Source of the DNA: an archaeon
GTDB lineage: Archaea > Asgardarchaeota > Thorarchaeia > Thorarchaeales > Thorarchaeaceae
Direction: 5' to 3'
DNA length: 64,000 nucleotides
Assembly: GCA_024275415.1 (NCBI GenBank)
Contig: JAJRZD010000042.1
Coordinates: forward strand, 1 to 64,000
The translations under genes and the position numbers were made by a program. Below are positions 62,570 to 64,000 of the stretch, piece after piece (the stretch's first letter is position 1; each line of letters starts with the position of its first letter). The notes beneath the pieces are model-generated. The model had not been told where the DNA came from, searched no databases, and saw only the letters and a list, made by a program, of their open reading frames with translations.

Positions 62570-62620
62570 AATAGTCGAACATCTCGTGAGCTAATGAGTG
62601 GCCTGACTGTGTGGAAATAA

Positions 62621-62644
62621 CCGCAGGCTGGCACCTTAATGTAT
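62621..62644 (-). repeat. Right copy of tRNA-Arg-derived repeat
   Basis: CCGCAGGCTGGC is identical to the tRNA-Arg(GCG) gene at 55104-55115, and the match extends through CCTTA and ATG-AT with two substitutions and one gap. It begins 51 bases after the second permease gene. The match includes part of the tRNA intron, so it derives from that gene or a close relative. Confidence 0.6.
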
Positions 62645-62740
62645 ATTCCAATACAGAGAGTCTGCAATTAGAATCATGCCAGACATTTGTATTTGCTTTG
62701 GAGTCTTAGCTGCGGAATATCGTCCATGTGCGGATTTCGA

Positions 62741-62941
62741 CTAGGAGATTGATAATAGGTTGACGATTGCACGGCTGTTCCGCTTTGTGACTCGGAGTGT
62801 ATGTTCAGATGTCTGAAGGATGAAGCTTTCGCCTTCATCCAAATTCTCAAGGACTTTCTTCCCCATTGGGCCGTTGAGGTATCTGGCATATCGTTCCACA
62901 ACGGGGTGTTTCGAGGCACCGACCTCTTTGGTTATTGGCAT
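62741..62941 (-). CDS. Small charged protein, 66 residues
   Basis: Starts at ATG 62941 (MPITKEVGASKHPVVERYAR), seven bases after a GAGGT; ATG 62956 is also in frame. The sequence is well balanced (YLNGPMGKKVLENLDEGESF, then SEHTLRVTKRNSRAIVNLLS) and looks like a genuine small folded protein. No family recognised. It ends the AT-rich zone, just before tRNA-Arg(CCG). Confidence 0.5.
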   Translation of the reverse strand: MPITKEVGASKHPVVERYARYLNGPMGKKVLENLDEGESFILQTSEHTLRVTKRNSRAIVNLLSIS

Positions 62942-63074
62942 ATGAATCGACCTCATCTTATCATGTAGTCGTTAGCTTGCCTTTTAAACCACAATCAAAA
63001 TGTGCCGAAGATAGGTTATTATAGAAGAGCTTAAAGGGCATTCGAAATTGATGCAACTGCGAATTGGTACAGCA

Positions 63075-63152
63075 GGGCGTGTAGTCTAGTCTGGATAGGG
63101 CGCTTGCCTCCGGAGCAAGATGTCCCAGGTTCGAATCCTGGCACGCCCGCCA
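63075..63152 (+). tRNA. tRNA-Arg(CCG)
   Basis: Acceptor GGGCGTG pairs with CACGCCC, discriminator G, encoded CCA (63150-63152). D-stem GTCT/GGGC, anticodon arm CTTGC-CTCCGGA-GCAAG with anticodon CCG, variable loop ATGTC, T-arm CCAGG-TTCGAAT-CCTGG. No intron. 78 bases long. Confidence 0.95.
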
Positions 63153-63214
63153 CTCCCAATCTGCCAGCCAGTCCGATGGTCGGATTGCTGTCCGAACGTT
63201 CTCATACAGAGCAT

Positions 63215-63763
63215 CTATGACATCAGTTCGTTCGGATCGATGGGCCACCATGCGCCACGTTTACCATCGCGTTCACCACGCTCGAAACGAAGAATATGAT
63301 TTCCAGTGACCTCTTTCGCACGCTGGTTCAGTTTACCGAGCCTGTCAAGAACGGTTCTTCGTTTTGTGGCATCACCCAGAATCTCTTCAGCTAGGTCTGG
63401 GGTGGTAGCTCCACCGTGCATGATAATATATGCAAGTAGTTTCCTATCGAGTTCATCGCGGCACACCTTGAGCTTTATGGTTTCGTTGAGTTCTCCCCGA
63501 TAGACGCTGGTATCTCTGAGTCGCTCAAGGTAAGAAACACGAGCCTTCAGATCCTCAACCTCAAGTATGAGCTCATTTACCACAGGAGGTAATTCTGCAT
63601 CCAATCGGGAAACCACGGAATCCCGAATGAATTTTTGCCGCCCAGATTCTCCAACCAACCGGTCAATCCTGTCAACAAGTTCTCTCGGCAAACGAACCCG
63701 AATGCTAACAGTTCCGCTCTCTCTGGGGTCTGGCAAGATACCGATCAACCACCTTAACCTCAT
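63215..63763 (-). CDS. Ribbon-helix-helix plus winged-helix regulator
   Basis: 182 residues. Residues about 18-55 (VSIRVRLPRELVDRIDRLVG, then RQKFIRDSVVSRL) are a ribbon-helix-helix DNA-binding domain. A short coiled coil follows (NELILEVEDLKARVSYLERL), then a winged-helix-like segment (KLLAYIIMHGGATTPDLAEE to HILRFER). This makes it a likely dimeric transcription regulator. The target is unknown. It is divergent from the small basic ORF at the window end. Confidence 0.75.
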   Translation of the reverse strand: MRLRWLIGILPDPRESGTVSIRVRLPRELVDRIDRLVGESGRQKFIRDSVVSRLDAELPPVVNELILEVEDLKARVSYLERLRDTSVYRGELNETIKLKVCRDELDRKLLAYIIMHGGATTPDLAEEILGDATKRRTVLDRLGKLNQRAKEVTGNHILRFERGERDGKRGAWWPIDPNELMS

Positions 63764-63836
63764 TATGCTAACGACACAGTTATAACAATTAGGAAAGAAG
63801 GGGCAAGAAGATATGCTTCATAGGAGATGAGCTTCT

Positions 63837-64000
63837 ATGGTGAACACAAGGAAAGCGGTTCTACGTGAAAGAACAAGATTGAGAAAAGGCCAGAATCCGC
63901 ACCAGATTGATTTCAAGAGGATGCGCAAGGCCAGAAAAACAAGAACTGAGTATTGGAAGCTTATGAAACGAACTAGAGTCAAAGTGAGTCTGGAAGAAGA
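63837..64000 (+). CDS. Small basic protein, truncated by the window edge
   Basis: At least 54 residues, starting MVNTRKAVLRERTRLRKGQN. ATG 63837 has GGAG at 63823-63826. It is very rich in Lys and Arg, as is the unrelated-looking small protein at 22322. The reading frame is still open at the last base, so length and family cannot be told. Confidence 0.5.
   Translation, partial: MVNTRKAVLRERTRLRKGQNPHQIDFKRMRKARKTRTEYWKLMKRTRVKVSLEE

Larger units (their letters stand above)
55065..62644. mobile_element. Putative integrated island next to tRNA-Arg(GCG)
   Basis: Bounded on the left by an intact tRNA gene and on the right by a diverged 24-base copy of part of it. Genes inside are visibly more AT-rich than those outside, encode secreted or membrane proteins without house-keeping roles, and include a transposase remnant. 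No integrase gene is visible, so the element would be degenerate or mobilised in trans. The island lies 5' of the tRNA, less usual than 3' insertion, so boundaries are uncertain. Confidence 0.4.

Noticed and set aside
62674..62919. 81-codon minus-strand frame overlapping the 66-residue small gene
   Set aside because: Alternative frame of the same DNA; the other frame has a ribosome-binding site and a more protein-like sequence.
62961..63251. 96-codon minus-strand frame
   Set aside because: It overlaps tRNA-Arg(CCG) on the opposite strand; the resemblance to coding comes from the tRNA.

Overview
The window is chromosomal DNA of an archaeon, most probably an Asgard archaeon (Thorarchaeota- or Lokiarchaeota-like; lineage inferred from gene content, not from a marker tree). 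Archaeal hallmarks are TFB, family B DNA polymerase, a NurA-HerA-Mre11-Rad50 operon, the ArcS-RaSEA archaeosine pair, a UbiA-type lipid prenyltransferase, archaeal-type ArgRS and AspRS, TTTATA/TTAAATA promoter boxes, and a tRNA whose intron can fold into a bulge-helix-bulge. The Asgard signal is an ESCRT membrane-remodelling locus, supported by a Yip1-domain protein and a longin-like protein.

Layout. 1-5.9 kb: membrane proteins, small winged-helix regulators, a TraB protein, HypB overlapping an ECF-type S component, a second ECF S component behind paired palindromes, and a zinc-ribbon Yip1 protein. 5.9-11.6 kb: UbiA prenyltransferase, a DUF6125-like protein, an AP-endonuclease-fold TIM barrel, a Trm11-like methyltransferase, a longin-like protein and TFB. 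12-16.7 kb: ArgRS and the TldE/TldD pair. 16.8-22.1 kb: the ESCRT cluster, with a B-box/zinc-ribbon/coiled-coil protein carrying a GRAM/PH (GLUE-like) domain, one ESCRT-III subunit, Vps4, Vps25 and an apparent Vps28-EAP30 fusion. 22.3-29.9 kb: a small basic protein, AspRS, a hydrolase, a class III aminotransferase, three related four-helix membrane proteins and a glycoside-hydrolase-like barrel. 30-46 kb: PolB with PIP motifs, PPC and HIT proteins, a GIFT-like protein, a GT-C-like membrane protein, the end-resection operon, a degenerate metallo-beta-lactamase and a cytoplasmic beta-sandwich repeat protein. 46-55 kb: archaeosine genes, an MrfA/Hrq1-like helicase, two thioredoxins, a gamma carbonic anhydrase relative and an M24-fold pseudo-peptidase. 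55-62.6 kb: an AT-rich island next to an intron-containing tRNA-Arg(GCG), with secreted beta proteins, a transposase remnant and two giant FtsX-like permeases; a diverged copy of part of the tRNA marks its far edge. 62.7-64 kb: a small protein, tRNA-Arg(CCG), an RHH regulator and a truncated basic ORF.

How genes work together. The ESCRT genes read as a compact set: a membrane- or ubiquitin-facing adaptor, an ESCRT-I/II bridge collapsed into one polypeptide, Vps25 to nucleate ESCRT-III, one ESCRT-III filament subunit with a MIM-like tail, and a MIT-AAA Vps4. No ubiquitin, E1, E2, E3 or deubiquitinase and no second ESCRT-III subunit are in the window. The NurA-HerA-Mre11-Rad50 genes form a 5'-end resection module. 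ArcS adds lysine to preQ0-tRNA and RaSEA converts it to archaeosine. No CRISPR array or rRNA gene was seen.
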